This document shows, in pieces, positions 47,020-57,580 of a stretch of DNA of 64,000 nt. The position numbers were made by a program, and so were the translations under genes. This DNA is from Eulemur rufifrons. Its lineage: Eukaryota; Chordata; Mammalia; Primates; Lemuridae. Numbering within the stretch: position 1 is the stretch's first letter; every line of letters begins with the position of its first letter. The DNA lies in contig NC_090997.1 in NCBI RefSeq assembly GCF_041146395.1, forward strand, positions 30,979,501 to 31,043,500, given 5' to 3'. The notes under the pieces are model-generated. The model did not search any database. It saw nothing but the letters and a program-made list of their open reading frames with translations, and was not told where the DNA came from.

Positions 47020-47240
47020 TTGAATTTACAAAATGGTTTCATATACTTAATCCCATCTGATCTCAACAAGAGATCCCACTGGAAGTGAAATACCAGCCTG
47101 CAAGTATTAATATTCTGAACCTTATTTGAGATTACATAGTAGTGGTAAATCTAACACTGGAACCCATGGCTTCTGACTCCTAGGTGAATGATTTCTTCAC
47201 ACCACCTTACTGCTTGTACTTGTAATCGGTTTTAACAATT
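47020..47240 (-). repeat. Possible MIR, antisense
   Basis: 'acttaatcccatctgatctcaacaagag', 'tgagattacatagtagtggtaaatctaacactggaacccatggcttctgactcctag' resembles a reversed MIR with heavy decay. Confidence 0.5.
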
Positions 47241-47649
47241 TCAAATACAAATAATTTGAGTGTTTGCAATTATAAAAGGATTTTTTTCTAGATGAATGAT
47301 TTAAGGAGTAATCGTCTTTATCTAAAATCCATGAAAATTATAAACTAACACATCTTTTTTTTGCAAACATACCAATACAGTTATTGGTTCCTTAATTAGC
47401 ATTAATATTAAGAAAATATAATTATTCAATTCTGATGCACTGAAATCAGGAAGTTACTCAAATATGTTACTTTTATATGATTCATAGTTATAGTAATATT
47501 ATGTATACTTTGTTGCATAATAAATATGTTTTAACAGATTATCTGAAATAATTATTTTATGCTTATTTTATTTTATCATAGAATATAGATGGGATGGAGG
47601 AAGTTTTGGGCATTCCAAAGCCCAGAATGAGAAGTCCATTTAAAGTACA
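47241..47649. other. AT-rich non-coding sequence
   Basis: Nothing recognised. Confidence 0.45.
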
Positions 47650-47870
47650 TTTTAATTCACTTGATAGATATTTGTTGAGTGCCTACCATGTGCCAGTCAG
47701 TTTGCCATGTGTTGGAAAACAGCTGTGAATAAGCAAGACACGGTCCTGGCTGGGCCAGAGAAATTTACATTAAGTGGAGGGAGTGAGGAAGACCATTAAA
47801 CAAGTAAAGAAGTAATTACAGTGCAGCCAGATGAGTGCTATGATTAGATAGTACCAGATTTGAGGGTTGG
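47650..47870 (-). repeat. L2 LINE 3' end, antisense
   Basis: 'gatagatatttgttgagtgcctaccatgtgccagtcagtttgccatgtgttgg' and 'gtgaataagcaagacacggtcctggctgggcc' are the reversed L2 3' terminus, continuing with 'agtgctatgattagatagtacc'. Confidence 0.65.
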
Positions 47871-47874
47871 AAAG

Positions 47875-47951
47875 CAGGCTACAAGCACTTTTGGGACAAC
47901 TATGAGTGAATGTTTATCCAAGTTTAAAGTAAGGAATTAAAAACTAGTTTG
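47875..47951 (+). repeat. 77-bp local duplication, copy 1
   Basis: Matches 50674-50750 at 74 of 77 positions without gaps, same strand, 2.8 kb apart. Flanks are not shared, so the match has sharp edges. No known repeat family recognised. Confidence 0.9.
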
Positions 47952-49005
47952 AGGGGAATGAGGAAAGGACAATTTGGCAGGCAAGGTCGTGGTGATCTAA
48001 TAATCCTTAGTGTTAATCTTTACCCTTGTGAATTTTAGTATATGAGCTTTTTTTTTCTCATTTATTATATAAAATGCTGAAATGGTTCTAAACTTTGAGT
48101 CTTGTAATTTTTTTTTTCTTATTTAAAAGTAGACCAAGTTGGGTTATCAATTTTTTTGCATGTGTAATGCTGATCTCCTCTTGTGAGATCTTGCTTGCAC
48201 ATTAAACATAATAAAACTTATCTATACTTTTTGTCATTAAATAGGCATTTTGAGCATCTGTTATATTCTGCATTAACGTAGGTAGAAGAGATGCAACAGT
48301 GGACAAGACAACCATATCCCAGCTCATGTAGAGCTTTTATTTACATATATTTATCATAGTTTTTCACTGCTGACTGCAACATTTTGCTACACAGTCAGCC
48401 AGTGTTGAGGGGAAGCATAAACTTGGCCAAGTTATTATTTTTTTAGGATATATATATGAAATCAAGTTAATGGTCATTTTTTTTTTTTTTGCTTTTCAAT
48501 ATCACAAGTCCTAAACCATCAAAGTAAGTTACCTTAAACTATATTTCTTTTTGCTTTTAAATCAAGACTTGAATTTACTTTTCCGAGATTCTTGTGTAGG
48601 AATCTCTGCCAGTTTTTCATCAAGACTGCCTGCTTCTATCTTCCACATCCATCCCATCCCATCTCACAGCCAATTTTACCCTCCAGGTGTAGTCGTTTCT
48701 TCCTCTGACTCGGCATTCCATCTTCTGCCAGCTCCCCTCTCTCTTCCTCTCAGAGATTAAGCGGGTGTGATATGAGGCAGCATTGATGGCTGGATTGCAG
48801 GTACTTGCCAGCAAGAAGTAAAATAACTGAAACAAAAACTGTTCTGCGATTTTTTTTTTTTTTTTTTTTGAGCTCTGTTCTTGTTCATTGTCTTAATGAG
48901 AAAGAATTTTATGAAGGGAAATAACATCTATTAGTGAATGTGGATGTACTTTGTTGTCTGTAAGTTTTTTTCAGATCCTTTTTTTTTTATCTCAGTCTTA
49001 CAGAA
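47952..49005. other. Unrecognised non-coding sequence
   Basis: Contains T-runs at 48478-48490 and 48850-48869. Opposing small frames near 48551-48835 are without content. No gene recognised. Confidence 0.45.
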
Positions 49006-49080
49006 AATCAGGAAAGAAAGAGTGGGGAGGAGAGAGGGAGGTGGGGAGGGAGAGGAGAATAAGAGAGAGAGAGAACACAA
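49006..49080 (+). repeat. GA-rich polypurine tract
   Basis: Nearly pure A/G for about 70 bp (ggaaagaaagagtggggagg and similar), with several G-runs. Confidence 0.85.
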
Positions 49081-49159
49081 GTGAGCGAGCACTGGAGACA
49101 ACAAGATGCTGAGAACTAAGAGCGACAGGCTGCTTCACCTTTCCTGACACTATGACGCT

Positions 49160-49335
49160 GTGTTATAAGAGCACACAGTAAAGAGAACACTGAGTTTGTA
49201 TCTAGAACACCTGGGTTCTGCCACTAACTAGCTGTGTGACCTTCGGAAAACTACCTAATCCTCTGAATCTCAATTTTTCACTTAGAAAGTAAAATAATAA
49301 CTTGCTTTGAGTATGTCAGAGAACTTTTCTGTGAA
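49160..49335 (+). repeat. MIR SINE
   Basis: 'ataagagcacacagtaaagag', 'gggttctgccactaactagctgtgtgaccttcgg', 'taatcctctgaatctcaatttttcac' in MIR order. Confidence 0.82.
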
Positions 49336-50293
49336 ATAAGGGGCAAGAAGTGCTATGTGAACTATGAGGCATATCACAAATTAAGATGACATTATTTCAG
49401 GACTTGAACCATGAAAGATCCAGGTCAAGTCTGGTAGGAAAAAAAAATAAAAAATAACAATAAAGCCAGGGCAAAAAGATGAAGCTCTAGTTTATACTAC
49501 TCCTTGGCTTTGTTGTTTATTTCCCTTTCTGCAGCTACCACTTTATCCTTCATCTGTCTTCTACAGCCACTATATTCATTTTCATAAGGTTTCTTTCCCC
49601 CCTGTCTTTCTCATCCTTCTCATCTCTCTGTAAATCTTGAAACTAGTGAGTTCCACTTCAGAATTTCTCTCTCTCTTATTTCTCCATTTACCTTAGGAGT
49701 TGGCATAAATTCCCAAAACAAAATAAATTTGGATTCATTTTTTTCAATGTAAGTCATAGGATAGCTAACGAAGGAAATGAGAAGAAATATTACCCCAAAT
49801 CAAAGAGCAGTGACATGTAGCAACTCCAGATGGACTGGAGCCGAGATGTAAGGGCTTTTAGTTAACTGTGCCTAGTACGGCAGGTAGGACAGTGCTCTGT
49901 TCCCCACAGGGGACTCAGACGTGCTGGGTGATACGATGCTGACCAGGTTACACCATTGCTGAGAAAGCCTTTGTCTTTGGAGCTGGATGCTATGACTCGA
50001 TGCTGTTCAGATTTTTCATAAAATCCGCACAATTTCTTAATACCTCTCTGGTTCCTTCTTAATAATGGAATAGTTTGGCAGCTGAAGGCAAAAGGGTGAA
50101 TTAGCAGTGAGTGCCGTTCTCTGTTGCCAAAAACAGTTTTGACTGTGTGAGATGGAGCCTGGAAGTGAGATGTATTGGCTTCTAGACCTGGTCTCACCAT
50201 TTATATTACAAGTCACGTATCGATGGTAATCAAGTCACTTTAAACTCTAGTAAGGTTAACCGCTTAACCTTACTGTCAGGATTTTGGTGCTTA
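49336..50293. other. Unrecognised non-coding sequence
   Basis: A 112-codon minus-strand open frame (49862-50200) has no recognised domain or gene structure. 49500-49680 is pyrimidine-rich. No gene is supported. Confidence 0.45.
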
Positions 50294-50323
50294 CACACAC
50301 ACACACACACACAAAAAAAAAGG
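50294..50323. repeat. (CA)n microsatellite with A-run
   Basis: About 10 CA units followed by nine A, then a G-rich short segment. Likely polymorphic. Confidence 0.9.
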
Positions 50324-50354
50324 TGGGGGGAGAGATTTATTATTATTATAGAGC

Positions 50355-50580
50355 TTAATGTTGAAGAGTGGAGCCTCTACAGCTACTCTGCCTGAGTTTG
50401 AGAGCAACTAAAATCTTATTGGCTGTGTGACCCTGGGCACTTAGTATCTCTCACCTCAGTACAGCAAAGTGTAATAATAGCACAGCATTCTGAGACTTAA
50501 GGTGCTATTACATGTAAAATGCTGAGAACAGTGCCCGGCACATAGCATGCACTCAATAAATGTTAGCTGCTAATATTTTT
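50355..50580 (+). repeat. MIR SINE
   Basis: 'agtggagcctctacagc', 'ttggctgtgtgaccctgggcac', 'ctcacctcagtac', 'tgctattacatgtaaaatgctgagaacagtgcccggcacatagcatgcactcaataaatgtt'. Clear MIR order with a well-kept 3' end. Confidence 0.85.
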
Positions 50581-50673
50581 TTATTTATCATGTGGACAAA
50601 TGGCTAGAGACGGTTATGTGTCTGTAGAAAAGTTGGAGTCAGTAGACACATTGGTCCTACTGTTTTTGAGCAA

Positions 50674-50750
50674 CAGGCTGCAAGCACTTTTGGGACAACT
50701 ATGAGTGAATGTTTATCTAAGTTTAAAGTAGGGAATTAAAAACTAGTTTG
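50674..50750 (+). repeat. 77-bp local duplication, copy 2
   Basis: Second copy of the 77-bp sequence at 47875-47951. Differences are three single-base changes. Confidence 0.9.
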
Positions 50751-51543
50751 GCAGAAGTGGGCTGAAAGATACTCCAAATATCCTAGGAATTTAGGGACAG
50801 GCCTCTCTACTTATGCCCAGTTCTCATTGGATCCATGTTGGCAACATCAGAGTTGAACTCTTTCAGTATTCAGAGTTTCATTAATGGAAATATTTCAAAA
50901 CTGGACAAATTGCAGACACTAGTCTCCAAAGTTTAAAACTGGGTGAATCTTCCTAGGGTGTGAAGAAACTGAAATCTCTGATTTCACCCTTATTCTCTTC
51001 TTGCACCTTTTTCTTCTGTCTTGTGAGGGAGGTCAGGTTTGCATTTATTGGCTTTACATTTGGAAAAACCGGTGTACAAAGAGACTTTTTATACACAAGG
51101 CCAGACATGGCCAGAATGAACAAACTCCTAGCAGTATCACAGTGTCTGCCTCTCTCCAGCCTATACCACCGTCCTCAACATCGATTTAAATAAACTCCTT
51201 TTATTTAATGCTTTGCAAAAGCATAAATATGCCATAGCAAGGCCTTATTTATCTTTCACAGTTTGGAGTGTAAGAAACAACTATTGATTTCAAAGAAAAA
51301 AAAATGGATATTCTACTGATAAAAGTTGTACACTTCCCAGAGAATCTCAAATTACTTCTGAATAGAAATTTCCATTCATTTTATAATGTTTACAGTGTAA
51401 AGCACAGGTGCATAAACTCATAAACTGTTGCATAATAAAAATTTTCTTCTTTGCCAATTTCATGTGAATTAGAGTCCTAATGAGAGTTTTATGCAATAAT
51501 AGATCCATCATGTTGGTCTTCATAAAATGTTAAACAGGCCAGC
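50751..51543. other. Unique non-coding sequence
   Basis: No repeats recognised. A 77-codon frame at 50960-51193 overlaps another frame and has no recognised product. Confidence 0.45.
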
Positions 51544-51548
51544 CTTAC

Positions 51549-51941
51549 TGTATTGGTTGACTCGTGCTGCCATGACAAAGTATCACAAATTGGGTAGCTT
51601 AACGAAATTTATTTTTTCACACTTCTGGAGGCTGAAAGTCCAAGATCAAGGTGTCAGCAGGTTTGGTTTCTCCTGAGGCCACTCTCCTTTGTTTGCAGAT
51701 TGCTTCTTATGCCTTCTTGTTGTGTCTTCACATGGTCTCTTCTCTGGAAATGCATCCCAGGTATCTATCTTTCTTCTTAAAAGGACACCAGTCCGTACTG
51801 CACTTGAGCCCCATCCTAAGCACCTCATTTTAACTTAATCACCTTTTAAATAATTCTATTTCTACATAGTTACATTCTGAGGAGCTAGAGGTTGGGACAT
51901 CAGTATATGAATTTTTGGGAAACATGATTTAGTCCATGACA
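51549..51941 (-). mobile_element. Solitary MLT1-type LTR (ERVL-MaLR), antisense
   Basis: Full LTR of 393 bp reading, on the plus strand, from 'tgtattggttgactcgtgctgcc' to 'agtccatgaca', thus with TG...CA ends. Landmarks: 'cacaaattgggtagctt', 'cttctggaggctgaaagtccaagatcaagg', 'gcaggtttggtttctcctgaggcc', 'cattttaacttaatcacc' and 'gacatcagtatatgaattt'. Flanking 5-bp sites cttac (51544-51548) and cttat (51942-51946) fit a retroviral-type target duplication with one change. No internal viral sequence is present, so it is a solo LTR. Overlapping frames in it are not genes. Confidence 0.85.
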
Positions 51942-53087
51942 CTTATATAATGGGAGAGCAGAGCAAATAAGCTCTTTGTTGTTAATTTGTTTTATGTGGC
52001 TGTCTAATAGCTCTTATTACTGTATTATTAATATTAACATTTTGTATACTTGGTTTCCCTTGAATGCAAGACATTTCCCACTAGAGTGTTTGTAGCACAG
52101 ATGGGCACTACCCAGCTCCTCCAAGGCCAGGTGTGTGGCCCTGCTCAGGTGGCCTCACCTCGGGGCACAGTGGGCATGAAAAGCCCAGCTGGGAGGGCTG
52201 GTGTGAGGGTTCCCTGGGCCGGGTCCTGGCAGCCCTTGCCTCAGCCCCACATCAGTGCTACTCGTCATCACTCTGTTTATTTCTGCTAGCATATTTTAGT
52301 CTAAACTGAACTTTTACTGGTCAACTTAGTATTCATTGTTTTCATATTTTATAGTGTTACTATTCAGCTAGTTTATTTGCCATTTTCTCAAAAACAAAAA
52401 TATTTTAACATTTTTATTTTTTTAAATTTATATATTTTATATATGGTAAGTGCTTATAATGTTGTATATACATGTATATTATAGTAACAGGATTTATTTT
52501 TTGGCTTTAATTTTGAAAGCAAAATGCTTTATGATCATAATTCTAAAGATTATTTTTTATATTGTTGAATTTTTTTAGTTACCCACTTACCTACTTAACT
52601 GAATAACTCTGATAAAACATCGACTCATTTCTAGACTTCAAAATAAGAAAATGTACACAAATACATATAGCCCTGAGCATGATAATTTATGGAAATATAT
52701 AGCATATCAGATGCTTGATTTAAATTTCCACTGATTTTTACAACTTTGTATTTCTACTCACCTGCTCTAAATGTGGGATTCCTAGATTCCTTCTGTCATC
52801 TAATTCTTGTTCCATAACTGAGGCACAGAAAAAGTTTGGAGTCAGGCATAAATTAAACCTTCATATTACAAACAGTATCAAGTGTAGACATTTTATTGAT
52901 GTGGGCTAATGTCAACCAAAGGTAAGAGGTTAAGCAATATAAAGGCTGTGAGGAAATAAGACAATCTGAAATAAAGAAAGATTCGTAAAGTACTTTGACA
53001 AGCATTTAATTTCATGTCCATGAAGCATTTCCTCTTTTTGTACCTATCCACTTCATTCCCTTCTCTTGCTTAATTCAATATTTACTT
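51942..53087. other. Non-coding sequence with a GC-rich islet
   Basis: 52080-52265 is clearly GC-rich within AT-rich DNA, with a 79-codon open frame across it (52050-52289) that I cannot match to any protein. The remainder, especially 52370-52600, is AT-rich and unrecognised. Confidence 0.45.
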
Positions 53088-53355
53088 CCACTTGCGAGGC
53101 TGAGGCAGGGGGATTGCTTGAAGCCAGTAGTTCGAGAGCAGCATGGGCAATATAGTGAGACCCTGTCTCTACAAAATAATTAAAAAATTACCCAAGTATA
53201 GTGGTGCACACCTGTAGTCCCAGCTACTCAGGAGGCTGAGGCAGGAAGATCACTTGAGCCCAGGAGTTTGACGTTGCAGTGAGCTATGATGATGCCACTG
53301 CACTCTCATTCGGGCAACAGAGTGAGACTTTGTCTCCAAAACAAACACACAAAAA
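53088..53355 (+). mobile_element. 5'-truncated AluJ-like SINE, sense
   Basis: Starts inside the left arm ('gaggctgaggcaggggga'), has the A-rich linker (53176-53190), the full right arm ('gtagtcccagctactcagg') and an A-rich tail ending about 53355. It lacks the long lemur-type link and is diverged, in keeping with an old AluJ-like copy. Confidence 0.92.
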
Positions 53356-53419
53356 AGCCAACTTACTCCTTTAATATCCTAATATCCTTACTCCTCCTTG
53401 AGTATTCCTTTCTCTTCAT

Positions 53420-53694
53420 ACCGTTTGATTCCTTTGTGTGTATATGAATAATTTTAAGTTAATCAGGGTAAGAATATTTTCTACTTCATGTATTTCTGAA
53501 CCTCTTAACAGTGGTATCTACTGTAAGTATTCAGCTTATTAATTTATTACCTTCTGATATAATTACTTATTTGTTCATTGTCAGTCTTCCCTACTAAAAC
53601 ATAAGTTCTGTGACAGCAGGACTTTGTCAGTCTTATTCATAATTGTATGCCAGAATCTAGAATAGTATCTGAAATATCTAGGCACTCAAGCACC
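53420..53694 (+). repeat. L2 LINE 3' end, sense
   Basis: 'ctaaaacataagttctgtgacagcaggactttgtcagtcttattcataattg' then 'cagaatctagaatagtatctgaaatatctaggcactcaag' is the L2 3' end, diverged. Confidence 0.55.
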
Positions 53695-54180
53695 TGAAAT
53701 GAGCCAACTACTGTTCAGAGTGCTGGTAATAAAAAGACGAATGAGACTGATAAAGCCCCTACTCTCATGAATTTATATTCTAGTATAGAAAAATAGAAAC
53801 AGAAGCACTATTTCATAAATTAGGATAATTGATATGAAGAAAAGGCAGGGTGAAGGGATGGAGAGTGGGACGATGGGGTGGTGATAGGGAAGGCCTCTAG
53901 GAAGAAGTGACATTTGAGCGGGTAACTGAATAAAGTGAGCATCTAAAGGTTGTGGAGGGTAACTCATCACAACAAAGGTAGCAGGAACTGCAAAAGCTAT
54001 CAGGCAGAAATAAATACGGCATGTTTAATAGGAAGCAAGCAAATGGGGGAACACAAGGGAAAGTTGTACGAGACAAATCTGTAGTGATTAACAGAGGCCA
54101 CATCATGTAAGGCTTTATAGTCATCTGGAAAATTTGGATTTTATTTGGAGTGTACTGGGAATCCACTGAATGAATGAGTA
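53695..54180 (-). repeat. L2 LINE, antisense
   Basis: 'aactactgttcagagtgctggtaataaaaagacgaatgagac' starts the reversed 3' end, followed by 'gggaaggcctctaggaagaagtgacatttgagcgggtaactgaa', 'caggcagaaataaatacgg' and 'cacatcatgtaaggctttatagtcatc...ggattttatttggagtg'. A long collinear match. It lies head to head with the sense L2 on its left. Confidence 0.7.
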
Positions 54181-54685
54181 AACGAATAAGTGAGTCGATG
54201 ATGCCCCAATATGGTGTGATCCAAGTACATTTACTTAAAAGTAATTAACTGACTAATTGCTATAATATCATTTTCTACATCCTAATCACATCATCTATCA
54301 AGATCCAAAAGAAATCTGACCATTTAATATGAATCAAGCTCAAGGGCTGGGCTCATTGAAGCAAATGATGAGAACCGTAGAGCAATTGAGCATGTGACTA
54401 AATTCAAGTCCATTGCCTGACTCGTCCAAGCAGGCAAGGGTATCAGCGGAGGTGAAGCAGAAATACGCCAACAGATGATGTGCTTCAGAACAGCTATGGG
54501 TATGGCAGTAAATATCCCTGGAGTGGATGGGCTTTCTCTGAAAACTTTATTTCCCTCACTTTTCTTTTTCATTGCTCAGCACATCTCTGCTTACACTTCC
54601 TTGGGTGCTACATTACTATTCCGGAGGAAAAGCTGTCTCAATAAACCAACTGCATTCCAAGTATTTTAGCTGAAGAGTACAAACA
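54181..54685. other. Unique sequence of unknown role
   Basis: 54330-54660 has balanced composition, no repeat match and short opposing open frames (54324-54572 minus, 54475-54669 plus) without recognised protein. A constrained non-coding element or an unrecognised exon cannot be excluded by eye. Confidence 0.35.
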
Positions 54686-54689
54686 GAGG

Positions 54690-54905
54690 TTAACCACACG
54701 GGCTCTAGAGTCAGATGTTTTTGAAAACAGCTGGGTTACCTTAGGCAGGTTAAATTGTCATTGCCACAGTTTCCACGTTGATAAAATGGGGATGAGAATA
54801 ATAATAATCTGCATAATACTATCATGAAAATTAAATGAGATAATCATTTAAAGCACTTAAAGGAGTATCCAGTATATGATAAGTGTTCACAAAATGTTAA
54901 CTTTT
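54690..54905 (+). repeat. MIR SINE
   Basis: 'aaccacacgggctctagagtcagatg', 'gctgggttaccttaggcaggtt', 'cacagtttccacgttgataaaatggggatgagaataataataat', 'aatgagataatcatttaaagcactta'. Near full length, clear order. Confidence 0.85.
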
Positions 54906-55039
54906 CTTACTATAATCAGGAAAAGATAGAAGTTTTCCTCCATTCAGCCTTACCCCATGATTACTACTTTGTGTTTCTAAAAGTGAGGTCTGGGTTAGCC
55001 TCTTTCTAAGAGAGGAAAAGCTCATCCTATGCTCACTTT

Positions 55040-55320
55040 AGTGGTTAAGGACACAGCCTTACTATAATAGAAGCTGTGAGTGTGTCCAGAAACAGTAATG
55101 CACGGCTTGGAGGAAATGTGGAATTATGGAAACATCTTGAGGTTTGAACTGGGAAGACGTGGACTTGAGCCTTAGCTCAGCTACCTGCTTTACACAGGAT
55201 GTTTTGTAGATTATTTGAGCTCTCTATCCTTCATGACTTTAGATGCAGAATGAGAGTAATAATATTTCTCTTGCAAGATTTACCTATGCATTGAAAGTGA
55301 TCATCATATACATAAATGTC
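55040..55320 (+). repeat. MIR SINE, interrupted or rearranged
   Basis: 'gtggttaaggacacagcc' is a MIR start. About 90 bp later 'ggtttgaactgggaagacgtggacttgagccttagctcagctacctgc' restarts the MIR core, followed by 'gcagaatgagagtaataatatttctcttgc'. Either an insertion or two MIRs. Confidence 0.6.
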
Positions 55321-55396
55321 TTTTGAAACTTGTATAGTTAGTTACTTGTTATTAAAGTTTTTGAGCCCTTTGATGTTAATCAAAAATAGTTTAAGG

Positions 55397-55706
55397 ACCA
55401 GGAGCAGTGGCTCACACCTATAATCCCAGCACTTTGGGAGGCCAAGGCAGGAGGATTGCTTGAGGCCAGAGTTCAAGACCAGCCTAGGCAACATAGGGAG
55501 ACTCTGTCTCTACAAAAAAAATTTAAAAACTTGTCAGGTGTGGTTGTACATGCCTGTTGTCCTAGCTACTCGGGAGGCTGAGGCAGGAGGATCGCGTAAG
55601 CCCAGGAGTTCTAGGTTAAAGTGATCTATGATTATGCCCACTGTACTCCAGCCTGAGTGACAATAAAGTAAGACCCTGTCTCTACCAAAAAAAAAAAAAA
55701 AAAGCA
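55397..55706 (+). mobile_element. Full-length AluJ-like SINE, sense
   Basis: Starts 'accaggagcagtggctcaca', left arm, A-rich linker at 55515-55530, right arm with 'gcccactgtactccagcctg', and a 17-base A tail at 55687-55703. A 15-bp flanking duplication with three changes surrounds it, of which tttaagg at 55390-55396 and 55707-55713 is exact. Diverged and without the lemur-type link, so old. Confidence 0.94.
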
Positions 55707-55713
55707 TTTAAGG

Positions 55714-56935
55714 TGAAAAGGCACGTAGTTCTAGCATTTGCTTTCTGAAGTAGCAGCGAAGTGTTTCTCTGTTAAGATTGCTAGAACTGGATTTTGGTTT
55801 TCTGGTTTATGTACATTTATTGTGTTCTTTTTTTTCACATAAATGAATCTTTAGTTAAAAAAATAGAGAAAACTCTATTGGGTCTGGTATTCTCATGTTC
55901 AAGATGTTGACTTACAACATAAAGTTTAAAGAAACTGAGAGAGAGTAGCTGAAGGGTTATAGCAGAGCCTGCATTGTATAAACACAACTATTTTGGTAGG
56001 GGTAACTTGAAGAAAAATCTCTAGATACCCTATCCTTGACATTAGTTTGGCAAGCATATAGCACAGATGTGGCAGAGAGAACATTAAGGCTAATTTTATA
56101 ACATCAATCTGTTGTCATCAGTATACAAGTGAAATTAAACCCACACTGACAGAGAAAATTAGTAAAGGGAGACGTGTGGGTTAGCAAGGAGGAAAGGCCT
56201 GAGAGCATAAACCCTGGTGACACCTGAGTGTCAGTCTAAGCCACCAGTAAGGCATTGTCTACATGCAATTTTTATTTGACTGAAGGTTCTGACCAATGAT
56301 ATAATATTTCTGTTCAGATTGTGAATCTAAGCGTCTGTAGAAAACACGTGGCCATTATGACCTGATGGAAGCAGCTGTGAAACTTAGGAAAGTCCCTAGG
56401 AGGCCCCCCCACCGCCCCCACATCCCCTTGGAGTCCCGCATGGCTTTTGCGGGAGACATACTGTGACTGTGCTACAGACCAAAGCAGACCAGAAATCTGC
56501 AAGCCCGTGGCTTTCGGGAAACTAGAAGAAGCTAACTCCTAGATGCCCAAAGTGGAATTTTAAAAGCAAGGAGAAATAAAAGAAATGGCAAAGAAGTTTT
56601 TTTTTTTTTTTAAAGCAAAAGCTATAATCCATTTTCTATGTAGTGTCAGAAGAAGGACTTAAAGTTCGTCTTTCTGTTATTAATTTTTTCAAGAAATGCA
56701 AAAATTTATTTAGTAAGTGACTTAAAATGACAAAAATGCTTCCCAGAGCATATGACTTCATAGCTTTCACACAAAAATCACTATTCGGATTCCATTTTGT
56801 CTTTCCTCCTGTGACCTTGCCCCATAAATCACCCTTTACTTTCTCCAGTTCTTCAAGCACTTTCGTCCAGATTTTTTCCCTCTGAGGAAACACACAATTC
56901 CTCTTGAGCTAGCACCTCATTTCTTGAAGTGCTTT
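55714..56935. other. Unrecognised non-coding sequence
   Basis: A C-rich tract lies at 56403-56426 and a T-run at 56597-56611. Minus-strand frames at 56314-56502 and 56636-56893 (85 codons) have no recognised product. No gene supported. Confidence 0.45.
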
Positions 56936-56939
56936 ATTG

Positions 56940-57580
56940 AAAATCCTTCACAGGATGGTCTACACTTGCTGCCTCCTCACTCCCCCCAACCTGGCTGGAT
57001 CTGACTCCTCTTCTGGCTTTGTAAAGTTTCTCATTCCCAAGACCTTGTCTCAGCTGTTTCTTCCTGAACCCTGAACCTCTTTCTGTGACCTTTGGCCCTA
57101 TTGACTACCTACTCTATCTTGGCATTCTCTGTTGGTTTTCTCAACCTCTTTTTTTTTTCTTTTTGGTATCTCACATTCTTCCTCTGTCTGTGACCCTTCT
57201 ATCCTTCTCATAGTCTCTGCTTCCTTCAGTTTTTTGTTTCCTAACTCCTGAAAGTAGGCATGTTCTGTTTTGGCTCCATTCTCTTCTAAACATTTATTCT
57301 TTATTGTTTTAACATATCAGAAGTAAGCACTTTTGTCTTCCCTTTTTGCCTCTGTTCTTATCTTCATCATCTGTCAGCATCACCACTCTCTTGTCCATTT
57401 TAGAACTGTGACCACATAGACATCATTGACATTAGGTCTGCCCTAAAATGTCTCTCCTTCAATGAGATTTCCTTTATAACAGAATTTTCACTGGAACCGT
57501 ACTCTTTCCCTGAATGGACTACTTCAACCACCTTCAGAATATTCCCACTATTCTCCAGTCCACTCTTTTATTTCATCAAA
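56940..57580 (+). repeat. L2 LINE, ORF2-region fragment, sense
   Basis: 'ctacacttgctgcctcctcactcc', 'ctgactcctcttctggctttg', 'tttggccctattgactacctactctatcttgg' and 'ttctcaacc' parallel the L2 reverse transcriptase region. Stops and indels abound. Pyrimidine-rich throughout. The right boundary is vague. Confidence 0.5.

Noticed and set aside
49862..50200. 112-codon minus-strand frame as a gene
   Set aside because: No domain, no transcript signals, no recognised homologue; length compatible with chance.
51549..51941. Frames of 60 codons on both strands in this interval
   Set aside because: They fall inside a solo MaLR LTR.
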